From positions 1-64,000 of the forward strand of contig JACPOR010000019.1 of assembly GCA_016191425.1 (NCBI GenBank): a stretch of DNA of 64,000 nucleotides, given 5' to 3'. Below, piece after piece: positions 1 to 8,484 of the stretch. A model generated the notes under the pieces. The model ran no database searches and was not told where the DNA came from. It saw only the letters and a program-made list of their open reading frames with translations. The position numbers and the translations under genes are program-made. The stretch is from Chloroflexota bacterium (GTDB lineage Bacteria; Chloroflexota; Limnocylindria; Limnocylindrales; CSP1-4). Each line of letters starts with the position of its first letter. Position 1 is the first letter of the stretch.

Positions 1-1
1 G

Positions 2-391
2 GCAAGCACCACCGGCACGGACGACGCCAACGTGAAGACGCAGCGCCAGATGGCGATCTTCCTGCCGTTCATCTCGCTGATCTACGGCAGCATCCTGCCG
101 GCAGGTCTCTTCCTCTACTGGATCGGCTCGACGCTCTTCTCCATCGGGCAGCAATACCTGATCCTCGGCTGGGGCGGAATGTTCCCGATCTTCGGCTGGA
201 CCCCCGGCTTCGCCGAGGGACATGAACCGCGCTTCCCGGTTGCCGCACCCACGGCGCCGACATCTTCCTCGCGCGCGGCGGGAGCGCCCGCGCGATCCAC
301 CACCGAGCGGTCAACCCTTGATCGATCCGCATCCGCGGCGGCAACCGTCCGCCAGCGCGGTCGACAGGGGCGACGTGGGAGACGACGATGA
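2..391 (+). CDS. yidC: YidC/Oxa1-family membrane insertase, C-terminal part (cut by window edge)
   Basis: The reading frame is already open at the first base, so only the C-terminal ~130 residues are present. The visible part has a hydrophobic segment (ILPAGLFLYWIGSTLF, then IGQQYLI) typical of the last transmembrane helices of YidC, followed by a Pro/Ala/Arg-rich cytoplasmic tail of ~60 residues ending in a basic cluster (RGRQGRRGRRR). YidC inserts and folds inner-membrane proteins, such as ATP synthase subunits, alone or with SecYEG. Jag begins 19 bases after the stop, the usual yidC-jag order near bacterial origins. The basic tail may contact the ribosome; that is inference. Confidence 0.85.
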   Translation, partial: ASTTGTDDANVKTQRQMAIFLPFISLIYGSILPAGLFLYWIGSTLFSIGQQYLILGWGGMFPIFGWTPGFAEGHEPRFPVAAPTAPTSSSRAAGAPARSTTERSTLDRSASAAATVRQRGRQGRRGRRR

Positions 392-410
392 ACCTGAGGC
401 TCCGAACATC

Positions 411-1523
411 ATGAGCGCCTACCGTGAATTCACCGGGAAGAGCGTCGAAGAGGCGCTCCGCCAGGCCCGAGAGGCCTTCGGCGCCGGGCTCGACGACCTC
501 GACTTCGAGATCCTGACGCCGGGCAGCCGGGGCGTACTCGGCATGGGCGCCGAGCCGGCGCGCATCCTGGCAGCGCCTCGATCCGAACTCGGCGGGGCGG
601 CCCCGAAGCGGGAAGCTGCCGCTGCCCGCCCGCTGCCGACACCACCTCCCGCCCGCGAGGATCACGGTGATCGGCCCTTGTTCGATCGCGACGGTGATCG
701 CCGGCCGCGGCGCGACGACCGTGCCGACCGGGGCCCACGGCGGGACGACCAGGGAGACCGCCCACCCCGCCGCGACGACCGCCCGGTCGAGGCGCGATCG
801 CCACGGACCGCCGACCGCCCGCCCCGCCGCGACGACCGGGGAGACCGCCCGGCCCGCCGCGACGACCGGGGGGACCGCCCACCCCGCCGCGACGACCGCG
901 GCGATCGACCCCACTCCGAGGGCCGGCCCCGCCGCGACGACGGCGGCGATCGACCGCGTCCCGGTGGCGATCTCACTGCCACGGAGGCGGCCGAGGTGAC
1001 GGCGCTGCGTGGATCGGTCGCCGTTGAGCGGGCGGAACTCGAGGCCGCCGAGGCGTCGCCCGAGGCGCTCGCTGCCGGCAAGCTCATCCTCGAGAAGCTG
1101 CTCGATCTCATGGGCTTCAAGGTCACGGTCACGATCGAATCGTCGGAAACCAGCCGGCTGAACGTGACCGGTGAGGACGACGAGCGTGAGGCGCTCGGCG
1201 CGCTGATCGGCCGCAAGGGAGAGCGGCTGAGTGCCCTGCAGCACATCGTCAACCTCATGCTCTCCCGTGAGATGGGCGCCTGGACCCGGATCCTGGTGGA
1301 CGTCGAGGACTATCGAGGCCGACGGGAGCGCCAGCTCCGCGAGATCGCGGAGCGAGCCGCCCAGCGTGTCGTCGAGACAGGCAAGATGCTCCAGCTCGAG
1401 GCCATGCCGGCCCTGGAACGGCGCTGGGTGCATCTCGCGCTGCGGAATCACCCGGATGTCGCGACCCAATCGATCGGCGAGGAGCCGAATCGCCGGATCA
1501 TCGTCCTGCCGCGGATCGACTGA
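411..1523 (+). CDS. jag: Jag/KhpB-like RNA-binding protein with Arg/Asp-rich repeat linker
   Basis: 370 residues from ATG 411. An in-frame start at 222 was rejected because it overlaps yidC deeply and adds no recognisable domain. Residues 1-50 (YREFTGKSVEEALRQA) match the Jag N-terminal domain. About residues 96-185 are a low-complexity linker built on PRRDDRGDRP. A KH domain follows, with its GxxG loop as GRKG near residue 265, and then a C-terminal R3H domain with the R-x3-H signature in ERRWVHLAL. Jag/KhpB binds RNA and is linked to cell elongation and division in Firmicutes. It sits in the yidC operon here. The linker is longer than in the Jag proteins I know and is coded by a tandem DNA repeat. 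Confidence 0.9.
   Translation: MSAYREFTGKSVEEALRQAREAFGAGLDDLDFEILTPGSRGVLGMGAEPARILAAPRSELGGAAPKREAAAARPLPTPPPAREDHGDRPLFDRDGDRRPRRDDRADRGPRRDDQGDRPPRRDDRPVEARSPRTADRPPRRDDRGDRPARRDDRGDRPPRRDDRGDRPHSEGRPRRDDGGDRPRPGGDLTATEAAEVTALRGSVAVERAELEAAEASPEALAAGKLILEKLLDLMGFKVTVTIESSETSRLNVTGEDDEREALGALIGRKGERLSALQHIVNLMLSREMGAWTRILVDVEDYRGRRERQLREIAERAAQRVVETGKMLQLEAMPALERRWVHLALRNHPDVATQSIGEEPNRRIIVLPRID
690..970 (+). repeat. In-frame tandem repeat in jag linker
   Basis: Imperfect ~33-36 bp units rich in ccgcgacgacc encode seven or eight copies of a (P)RRDDRGDRP-type motif. The repeat keeps frame, so it varies linker length without breaking the gene. Confidence 0.8.
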
Positions 1524-1675
1524 TCACGCGATCCGGTCGCAGGCTGCTCCCGGCCCCGTTCGGGTCGGCCCCCGTTCGGGTCGCTTCTGGCCGGGGCGCT
1601 AGGATGGCGCTTCGTAACGCGCGCGCCTGCACGCGCGTCTGCCATGCATTCGAAGACAATCTGGGGGGACGGCAC

Positions 1676-1717
1676 ATGAGCGACCGAATCGCGGGGATAG
1701 CCGTCACCCATGACTGA
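1676..1717 (+). other. Possible 13-codon upstream ORF overlapping the VanW gene start
   Basis: ATG at 1676 follows a good purine-rich site (ctgggggga) at proper spacing. It reads MSDRIAGIAVTHD and stops at TGA 1715-1717, overlapping the VanW start ATG at 1710 by 8 bases. The VanW ATG itself has no clear ribosome binding site, so ribosomes could reach it by termination-reinitiation. This is a candidate only, with no homology support. Confidence 0.3.
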
Positions 1718-3863
1718 CCAGCCACTCGAAGGCGAGATTGCCCGAGCTGAACCGCCGGCCGAGATGCCGGCCGAGATGCCGGCTGAGCTGTCAGCCGAGA
1801 TGCCGACGGAGGTCGCGGCCGAGGTACCGGCCACGCACTCCGCCGAGACATCGGGAGCGGCGACCGAGGATGTCGTCGAGGCGGTGCCGCCCGCAGCCGC
1901 CCCGATGACACAGCCCGCGCCGCTGAGCGCGCCGCTGAGCGCGACGAGTTTGACGCCGGCGCTACTCCCAGAGCCAATGTCCGCCGTGCCCCCAGTGCCG
2001 CCGCCCGGCCTGCCCGCCTGGCCCGAGGCCCAGCGCTCGCATCGCACCGCGGCGCGCTTTGCGATCGCCTTCCTGTTCGGGTTGCTGACCGTCCTCACCG
2101 CTTCGGCCGGAGCCCTTGCGGCCTACGAGTCATCCAACGAAGGCCGAATCCTGCCGGGCGTCCACGCCGGGACCGTGGATCTCTCCGGTCTCACGCCGGC
2201 CGCCGCCGCCGCGCGACTCCGGGACGCCTATGCGTCCCTGGGGGAAGGGCAGCTCGTCCTGGGCGCGGCGGATTCATCGCGAACCGTGTCCTACGCGGAC
2301 CTCGGGCGACGCATCGACGTCGATGAGATCGTCGCCCTCGCGATGGGCATCGGCCGCGAGGGTCCGGTGATCGAGCGCATCGCGTCGAACGTGCGGATGT
2401 TCGTCAGGGGCAGCGCGATCGTGCCGCTCGTGACCATGGAGCGAGCGGCACTTCGGTATGAGATCGCCGCACTCTCGGCGCAGGCGGCCCTCACGCCGAT
2501 CAACGCGAGCGTCGAGGTTGGCGAGAAGGGCTTTGTGCTCCAACCCGGGACCGATGGCCTCATTGCCGACATCGATACCACCCTCAGGACAGCAGCGGCG
2601 ATCCTCGAGGATCCGGCCGCGCCCTCATCCGTGCGGGTGGAACTGCCGATCACCGTGGTCCAGCCGGATGTCACCACGGCCGAGGCGATCGCGGCCCAGG
2701 AGGCGGCCGATCGGATTGCCGTGGACACGACGCTTCTCGATGGCAGCGAGACGTGGACCATCTCGGCCACCCGGATTCGGGGTTGGGTCTCGTTCGGGCG
2801 GCTGGCCGACGGTGGCTATGGACCGATCATCGCTCGCGACGCCATCGAGGCCGGGCTGGCTCCCGTCGCCGCCGACGTCGCCGTGGCCGCAGTCGACGCG
2901 ACCTTCCTCATCGGCGACGGGAAACAGGCGGTCGGGGTGAAGAGCGCCAAGGACGGCCGCGCACTCGATGTGCCCGGAACCGTCGACGCGATCGTCAACG
3001 TTGTCCAGCAGCGAGCCGACGGCCTCAGTGTCTCGCAGCTCGCGATCAGCGTTTTGACCATCGAGCCCGATTTCACGACCGCCGAGGCTACCCAGACGGC
3101 TCCTCTGATGAAGCCCATCTCAGAGTGGACGACGTATTTCTCGATCGGCATCAAGAACGGCGACGGCGCCAACATCTGGATCCCGGCGCGAAAGATCGAT
3201 GGCACAGTCGTGCAGCCTGGGGAATGGTTCGACTTCTGGAAGGCGATCTCCCCGGTCACTCGCGAAGCCGGCTACCGGGACGGTGGCGCCATCATCAATG
3301 GCCGCACGGAGCCGCAGGGCGCGCTCGCGGGTGGCATCTGCTCGACCTCGACGACGATGTTCAATGCGGCGCTGCGAGCGGGATTGGAGATGGGCGCCCG
3401 GCGGAATCACTACTACTACATCGATCGATATCCGCTCGGTCTCGACGCAACCGTATTCTCCAGCAGCTCCGGATCAACGCAGACCATGTCCTTCCGCAAC
3501 GACACGGACTCGCCGATCCTGATTCGAGGATCGGGCTGGTCTGTCGGGAGCAAGGGTTACGTCAAGTTCGTCATATGGTCCGCTCCGACCGGTCGAACCG
3601 TGACCCTGTCGACGCCGATCGTGAAGAACATCCTCACAGCAAGCGACACGACGGTCGAGACCACGACCCTCGCGCCCGGCAGAAAGGAGCGCGTCGAGTA
3701 CCCGACCGACGGCAAGGAAGTCTGGGTCACGCGAACCGTCACGGACGCCTCGGGGGCCGTGATCCACGAAGAGACCTACTACTCCCGCTACGCTCGCATC
3801 ACGGGCATCCTCAAGGTCGGCGTCGCGCCGCCGCCGAACCCAACGCTGCCGCCCCCAGGGTGA
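1710..3863 (+). CDS. VanW-domain, peptidoglycan-binding-like membrane-anchored protein
   Basis: 717 residues. The first ~110 are a cytoplasmic Pro/Ala/Glu-rich stretch with repeated AEMPAE. One transmembrane helix (about 115-138) anchors the rest outside. Residues ~150-460 contain two or more repeats of the type often called PG-binding-4 in VanW proteins (starting GVDLSGLTPAAAAARL-like and again IAVDTTLLDGSETW). The VanW domain proper is about 480-610, with GEWFDFWKAISPVT, GGICSTSTTMFNAALRAG and RNHYYYIDRYP. A G5-like C-terminal stretch ends in Pro. VanW proteins are common in Gram-positive and Chloroflexota envelopes and lie in some vancomycin-resistance clusters, but their reaction is unknown. 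No van genes are nearby, so a general wall role is likelier. The start may be coupled to a short upstream ORF. Confidence 0.85.
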   Translation: MTDQPLEGEIARAEPPAEMPAEMPAELSAEMPTEVAAEVPATHSAETSGAATEDVVEAVPPAAAPMTQPAPLSAPLSATSLTPALLPEPMSAVPPVPPPGLPAWPEAQRSHRTAARFAIAFLFGLLTVLTASAGALAAYESSNEGRILPGVHAGTVDLSGLTPAAAAARLRDAYASLGEGQLVLGAADSSRTVSYADLGRRIDVDEIVALAMGIGREGPVIERIASNVRMFVRGSAIVPLVTMERAALRYEIAALSAQAALTPINASVEVGEKGFVLQPGTDGLIADIDTTLRTAAAILEDPAAPSSVRVELPITVVQPDVTTAEAIAAQEAADRIAVDTTLLDGSETWTISATRIRGWVSFGRLADGGYGPIIARDAIEAGLAPVAADVAVAAVDATFLIGDGKQAVGVKSAKDGRALDVPGTVDAIVNVVQQRADGLSVSQLAISVLTIEPDFTTAEATQTAPLMKPISEWTTYFSIGIKNGDGANIWIPARKIDGTVVQPGEWFDFWKAISPVTREAGYRDGGAIINGRTEPQGALAGGICSTSTTMFNAALRAGLEMGARRNHYYYIDRYPLGLDATVFSSSSGSTQTMSFRNDTDSPILIRGSGWSVGSKGYVKFVIWSAPTGRTVTLSTPIVKNILTASDTTVETTTLAPGRKERVEYPTDGKEVWVTRTVTDASGAVIHEETYYSRYARITGILKVGVAPPPNPTLPPPG

Positions 3864-3916
3864 GCGACATCGCCTAAGCCGGGAGCGGTCTTTCAGCCGC
3901 CCGAGTCGAGCGCCAG

Positions 3917-4080
3917 TTCCAGGAGCCCGAGCTGGGTGGTTCTTCAGGTGCCCGAGCTGGGCGGTTCCATGAGCCCGAGCTGGGCGCCGGTTCCAGGAGC
4001 CCGAGCTGGGCGGTTCTTCAGGTGCCTGCGCCAGGCGGTTCTTCAGGTGCCTGCGTCAGGCGCGGTTTCTCAGATGCCCG
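3917..4080 (+). repeat. Array of about seven short stem-loops
   Basis: Units of about 24-25 bp alternate a spacer (GGTTCTTCAGGT or GGTTCCAGGA) with a self-complementary 13-mer. Units 1-4 use GCCCGAGCTGGGC (the first ends in T). Units 5 and 6 use GCCTGCGCCAGGC and GCCTGCGTCAGGC; a seventh is degenerate. The two stem types differ by paired changes that keep base pairing. The array starts ~55 bases after the VanW stop and could work in termination, RNA stability or protein binding; function unknown. Confidence 0.75.
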
Positions 4081-4278
4081 CCCCATGCCTGGGCTGCATG
4101 CTTCGGACACGATCTGGCGATCCGGAGACCCATGATGATCCGGAGACAAAGACGACCCACTCTGTCACCGCGAGCCCACAATTCCTGCCGTCGCCGCTCC
4201 AACGCGACGGTGCGGCCTCGTGCTGAACGCGATAGGCGACCGATCAGCGCGATTTAGAAATGCATCCCACTTTGCGTG

Positions 4279-4410
4279 TGTGCCGACCCGCCGGGCACTG
4301 CCTGGCGGCCCCGACCCGTGGTCACTGCCTGGGTGCCGAGCCCCGGGCACTGCCTGCGTGCCGACCCCCGGTCACTGCCTGCGTGCCGCCCCGCCGGGCA
4401 ATCCTGGCCT
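4279..4410 (+). repeat. Tandem array, five ~25-26 bp units
   Basis: Five imperfect copies built on gtgccgacccc(c)gg(g/t)cactgcctg. The last unit reads ggcaatcctgg. The array ends 12 bases before the inverted-end element at 4423. No reading frame here looks coding. Confidence 0.75.
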
Positions 4411-4422
4411 ATGACCGCCCCC

Positions 4423-4595
4423 GGAGCACTATGCGGGTAGCCGGCCCCGAACGGCTGCTGAGCGAGCCCGAGATCAGACCGATCCGCCCTGTGTGGTCCG
4501 AACGTCGTGCGTGGCCGGGCCCGGGTCAGGCAGCCGCCGGCCTGGCAGGCTGGTTCGAGCGGGCGCGACATCCTCCGCTATCTGCATAGTGCTCC
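4423..4595 (+). repeat. Inverted-end element, copy A (173 bp)
   Basis: The left end GGAGCACTATGCGGGTAG (4423-4440) matches the reverse complement of the right end CTATCTGCATAGTGCTCC (4578-4595) at 16 of 18 positions. Inside, CCGATCCGCC starts at offset 56 and CGTCGTGCGTGG at offset 80. A second copy in reverse orientation at 16820-16982 has the same two motifs at offsets 57 and 80. The size and ends suggest a MITE-like element or a family of structured intergenic RNA/DNA sites. No target-site duplication is clear. Confidence 0.7.
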
Positions 4596-5028
4596 CCCCA
4601 CGAGCATCAGCCAGGAAAGCCGGGGCCGGGCCGGGGGTCAGGACGGGGCCGGGGGCCGGGGGCCGGGGGCCGGGCGCGGTCAGACCAGGCCGAACCGGGC
4701 GGCGTCGGCCCGAGCCGAGCCGGGCCGGGAGGGGCGGCGGGCGGAGCAGGGCCGCGGTGGCGCCGGGCGGCGGCGAGCCGAGTCGGGAGGCGCGCCGGCG
4801 GGCGGAGCAGGGCCGCGGTGGCGAGCCGAGCCGGGGTCGGGCGGCATCGCGGATGGGGCGCCAGGAGGCGCGGAGCCGGGGCGAGCCGAGCCAGAGCACG
4901 CCGGGCGGGGCCACCCACGACCCCGGCCAGCGCAGGCGCAGGATCGTTTGCGACTTCAGGGAGCCGATCGGGCGGCGAGAATCGGCGGCGAGCTGAGGCG
5001 GCCGCTCAGTCAGCGTCGCCCGGTCACG
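4596..5028. other. GC-rich intergenic stretch, no gene seen
   Basis: Extremely G-rich repeats of gagccgagccgggccggg and gcgggcggagcagggccgcggtggcg (4640-4870, the latter twice ~67 bp apart). Open frames here on both strands are low-complexity Arg/Gly/Pro products of base composition. At 5010-5043 tcagcgtcgcccggtcacg occurs twice, running into the end of the subtilisin gene. Confidence 0.6.
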
Positions 5029-6501
5029 TCAGCGTCGCCCGGTCACGAACGTCGAGCTGAACGCGCGTTCCAGCGGTATCCCGGTGTCCTGCCCGACGAC
5101 CCTGACCACCGTGATGCGATAGGCGTGATTTGGGACGAGGCGTGTCCGCGGGGCGATGGTGATGACGCGAGTCGCGCTGTCGTACCTCACCCGGATCGCG
5201 ACCCCGCGGTCGGCCGTGACGTCCTTGAGGGTGACGTTCTTGGTCGAGACGCCACTGATACGAATCGAGAGGGTGACCCGCGGACGAGCGGTTCGGGCGA
5301 CCCCGCTGCTGCCCGACGCCGGGACGACGGCCGTGATACGAGGGGCCTGCGCGAGATCAGCGGCGGCGGCCGGCGCGAGATCAGCAGTGGCGGCCGGCGC
5401 GAGATCGGCGGCGGCCTGACCGGGATCCGCAGCTCCAAGCACGAGATCGAGAGCGGCGGCGACCTGCAGGAGGCCGTAGCCCGAATCCTGGTTGCGGCCT
5501 CCTGCACCAAGCGGAAGCGCGCTGCCCGTGAGCGCGGCGAGGATCTCGTCGGGGCTGATCTCCGGGCGAAGCGATCGGATGAGCGCCACCGCGGCGGTGA
5601 CATGCGGGGCAGCCATCGACGTCCCGGACGCATAGCCGTACGCATTGCCTGGCAGCGTCGAAGCGATCATCTCGCCCGGAGCGACGAGGGCCACGGCCGG
5701 CGTTCTGGTCGAGAACGTGCTGACGGCCGTCCCGTCGTTGGTGGTCGACCCGACGCAGATCACGTAGGCGAAGTTGCACGGGTATTCGGACGCGAACGTG
5801 CCCGAATTGCCGGCCGCGGCGATGAGGACGGTGCCTGCGGTGTGGGCGGCGGTGATGCGTGTCTGGACGATGTCGACGCCGGCTGCATCCATCGTGCCGC
5901 CGAAACTCATCGACACGATTCGCGCGCCGTTGGCGATCGCCCAGTCGACTCCGGCGACGAGGCCACTGAAGTCGCCAGTGCCGGTGGCGTCAAGGACCTT
6001 GATCGGCATGATCGATATGCCCGGCGCGATGCCCGCGATGCCGGCGCCGTTGTTGGCGGCCGCGGCGATCGTGCCGGTTACACGTGTTCCATGACCGAGG
6101 TCATCATTCGTCGGATCGAGGTTGGTGGCAGTGTCGGCAACCCCGGTAAGGGCGTTGAAGCCAGGCACGAGGCGACCGGCGAATTCGCTCTGCGCAGCAT
6201 CGACGCCGCTGTCAAGGACGGCAACGATCACGCTCGGAACACCAGTCGAGCGTGCCCAGGCGGTGGGCACGCCGATCGGAACGAGGTCGGTCTGCAGGGC
6301 GTATAGAGCGTCATTGGGCGAGCCGTCTGCCGGAAAGTCGAGGGCGCGAATCGGAGCTTGCAGGTTGGGCACGGGGGCCGCCGCGCGGGCGCCGATTCCA
6401 GCCACGGCCATGAGGGCGGAAAGGCCGATCCCCGCGCCCAGCGTACGGAACGCGCCACCGGGCCGGGCGAAGCGGCCACCTTGGTCCATTGATAGCCTCA
6501 T
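5029..6501 (-). CDS. Secreted subtilisin-like serine protease (S8) with C-terminal Ig-like domain
   Basis: 490 residues. A long N-terminal signal region (hydrophobic ~21-42 ending AAAP) predicts export. The S8 catalytic triad is complete: D97 in VAVLDSGVD, H137 in DLGHGTRVTG and S295 in YASGTSMAAPH, with oxyanion N232 in AAAGNSG. A short Ala/Pro repeat (three copies near AADLAPAA, ~355-385) links to a C-terminal domain of ~100 residues (PRITAVVPASGSSGVARTARP) resembling bacterial Ig-like/SbsA domains. The prosequence is short, so maturation may differ from subtilisin with an I9 propeptide. It is probably an extracellular or surface protease. The gene stands alone, with nothing obviously co-transcribed. 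Confidence 0.9.
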   Translation of the reverse strand: MRLSMDQGGRFARPGGAFRTLGAGIGLSALMAVAGIGARAAAPVPNLQAPIRALDFPADGSPNDALYALQTDLVPIGVPTAWARSTGVPSVIVAVLDSGVDAAQSEFAGRLVPGFNALTGVADTATNLDPTNDDLGHGTRVTGTIAAAANNGAGIAGIAPGISIMPIKVLDATGTGDFSGLVAGVDWAIANGARIVSMSFGGTMDAAGVDIVQTRITAAHTAGTVLIAAAGNSGTFASEYPCNFAYVICVGSTTNDGTAVSTFSTRTPAVALVAPGEMIASTLPGNAYGYASGTSMAAPHVTAAVALIRSLRPEISPDEILAALTGSALPLGAGGRNQDSGYGLLQVAAALDLVLGAADPGQAAADLAPAATADLAPAAAADLAQAPRITAVVPASGSSGVARTARPRVTLSIRISGVSTKNVTLKDVTADRGVAIRVRYDSATRVITIAPRTRLVPNHAYRITVVRVVGQDTGIPLERAFSSTFVTGRR

Positions 6502-6803
6502 CCGTCACGCGATGCCCGACAGTAAGTCCGTCAGCGGCTTCCGTGACGCTCTCCCTGGATCCTACGGTCATGCCGGCGATGGTGGCCATGGCCATCCTGG
6601 TGTTGCGTGCACAGGACCTTCAGCGGGCGGCCGGGGCGGCGACGACGTGGGGGCAGCCGAACACCGTTCGCGCCGGGTCTTGGCGTGCCGTCGCCCCACA
6701 CGCTGCGGCACGCGCGCAGGGGATCGTCCGCGCACGGATCAATCGCGCCACCAGTCGAAACTGTCCCTCGGCGTCACCCTCGTCGAGCCGCGGGACCTCG
6801 CCC
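6502..6803. other. Intergenic region, no feature recognised
   Basis: About 300 bases between the start of the subtilisin gene and the end of the Nramp gene, both on the minus strand. It should hold the subtilisin promoter, but I see no convincing -35/-10 pair, RNA or repeat. Confidence 0.5.
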
Positions 6804-8056
6804 CTACCCGAAGATCGACGTCACGACGAGGGCAATGGCCGCCACGCCCATGATGATCGTTGTCGTCCACCCGGCGAAGTTCAGCAGGCGACCGTTCGTC
6901 CGCTCGCCCATCGCCGCGCGGTTGTTCGAGACGAGCATCACGAGGACGAGGAGCGGCGCGGCGATGAGCCCGTTGATCACCGCACTCAGGACGAGCGCGG
7001 CGATCGGGTTGACGTTGAGGATCGCGATGACCATCCCGACGAGTGTCGCCGCGACGATGACGCCGTAGAACTGCGGTGCCCGGGTGATCTTGTGCTCCAG
7101 CCCCGATCGCCAGCCGAACGCCTCGGACAGGCCGTACGCGGCCGCGCCCGTGAGGACGGGCACGGTCAGCACACCGGCCCCGATGAGCCCGACGGCGAGC
7201 AGGAGCGCAGACGCATCGCCGGCCAGCGGGCGCAGGGCCTCCGCGGCATCGGTCGCCGACCCGATGTCCGTCTTTCCCGCCACGAACAGGGTCGCGCCGG
7301 TGGTGAGGATGATGAAGTAGGCCACGACCTCGGAGAAGACCATCCCCGCGATCGTGTCCCAGAGGGCGTACTTGAGCTCGAACCGCGACGCTCCCTGTCG
7401 CTGCCGGAGGTGGCGCCGGCCCATGCTGATCTGCTCCTCGACTTCCTGGCTGGCCTGCCAGAAGAAGAGGTACGGCGAGATCGTCGTGCCCAGGAGCGCG
7501 ACGAGGATGCCGATGTAGGCGGGGTCGAGCCGGATCGTGGGGATCAGCGATCCGGCGAGGACCTTGACGATGTCGGGCTTCGCAAACAGGGCTGCCCCGA
7601 TGTACGCGAGCAGGGCCAGGGCCAGCCACTTGAAGACCTTCTCGATCAGGCGATAGCTGCCCAAGACCTGTAGCGCGATGATTCCCAGGCTGACCGGGAC
7701 GATGAACACGATCGCCGGGATCGGCACGATCAGGTTGATCGCCGCCGCGATGGCGCCGATGTCCGCCCCCGCGTTGAGGGTGTTGGCGAGGACGAGGGCG
7801 ATCACCGCCGGGTAGAGGGTCCGAGGGTAGTGCTCCTTGAGTACGCCCGCGAGGCCGTGCCCGGTGACCAGGCGTACGTCCCGATCCCCGACGGATCGTC
7901 GTCCGAAGCCCCGGTGATGAGGCCCGGCCCAAGAACCTTCCCGAGACGCTTCAGCGGGTTCTTCTCGGCCCGGATTTCGGCGGCTTGCGGATCCACGGGC
8001 CGTCCGGGATCCACGCGAGGTCCGTCGGGGCCGGTCGGCGTGTCCTGTTGGGTCAT
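6804..8056 (-). pseudogene. Nramp-family divalent metal transporter, interrupted by an internal deletion and frameshift
   Basis: Starting at ATG 8056, the protein reads to the Nramp helix-1 motif GLITGASDDDPSGIGTY, then hits a stop in the same frame near 7802. From about 7867 the neighbouring frame continues the family sequence: VTGHGLAGVLKEHYPR, then VIALVLANTLNAGADIGA and on to 6804. Roughly 35 residues (end of helix 1 to helix 2) that normally separate these parts are missing, and the gap is not a multiple of three. The helix-6 motif reads GTTISPYLFFWQ instead of the MPH of MntH, so metal specificity would be uncertain even if intact. Either a real pseudogene or a sequence error; other genes here have similar breaks. 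Confidence 0.75.
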
Positions 8057-8484
8057 CGCCTCAGCGCAGCCTCTCGCTCCGCAGGTTTCCCGACAGGATC
8101 AATTCGCTCCGCATTGTGAGGGCCTCGCATGACGCCTCGACAAGGCCCGCATCCCCACCGACCATGCGGGAGTGGCGCGGGGGTGGCCCGGGCGTTGCCC
8201 GGGCGGGGCGGATCCGTGCCGCGGCCTCCATTCGCAACTCCCCTTGGCTGGCTCTCCGCTTGAGCCCGTGGAACCGCGGACCTTTGGACGTGGGGTAACG
8301 AGACACCTGTTGGAGCGCCGCTCGCGAGTGTCCCGTGGGAGGGGCTGCCGGTCATGACGGCCTGTCATGCGCCTTCGGCCGCTCGTTCGGGTGGTCCTCA
8401 AGCCTGAGATCTGGCACACGCGGAGGCGAAGCCGGACCGGGAGTACCATCGAATGCAAGATCGGAAGAAGAGGAGACGCCTCCG
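8057..8484. other. Intergenic region between divergent genes, nothing firm seen
   Basis: About 430 bases between the Nramp gene (minus) and the response regulator (plus). It includes a local inverted stretch (cccgggcgttgcccgggcg near 8187-8205) that could fold into a hairpin. No RNA gene or coding frame is convincing. Confidence 0.4.

Noticed and set aside
69-1469. Long minus-strand frame opposite yidC-jag, and similar long antisense frames elsewhere
   Set aside because: They mirror GC-rich genes and repeats, give Arg/Ala/Pro-rich products and match no family.
3917-4410. CRISPR array
   Set aside because: Units are contiguous and imperfect, with no unique spacers of constant length and no cas genes.
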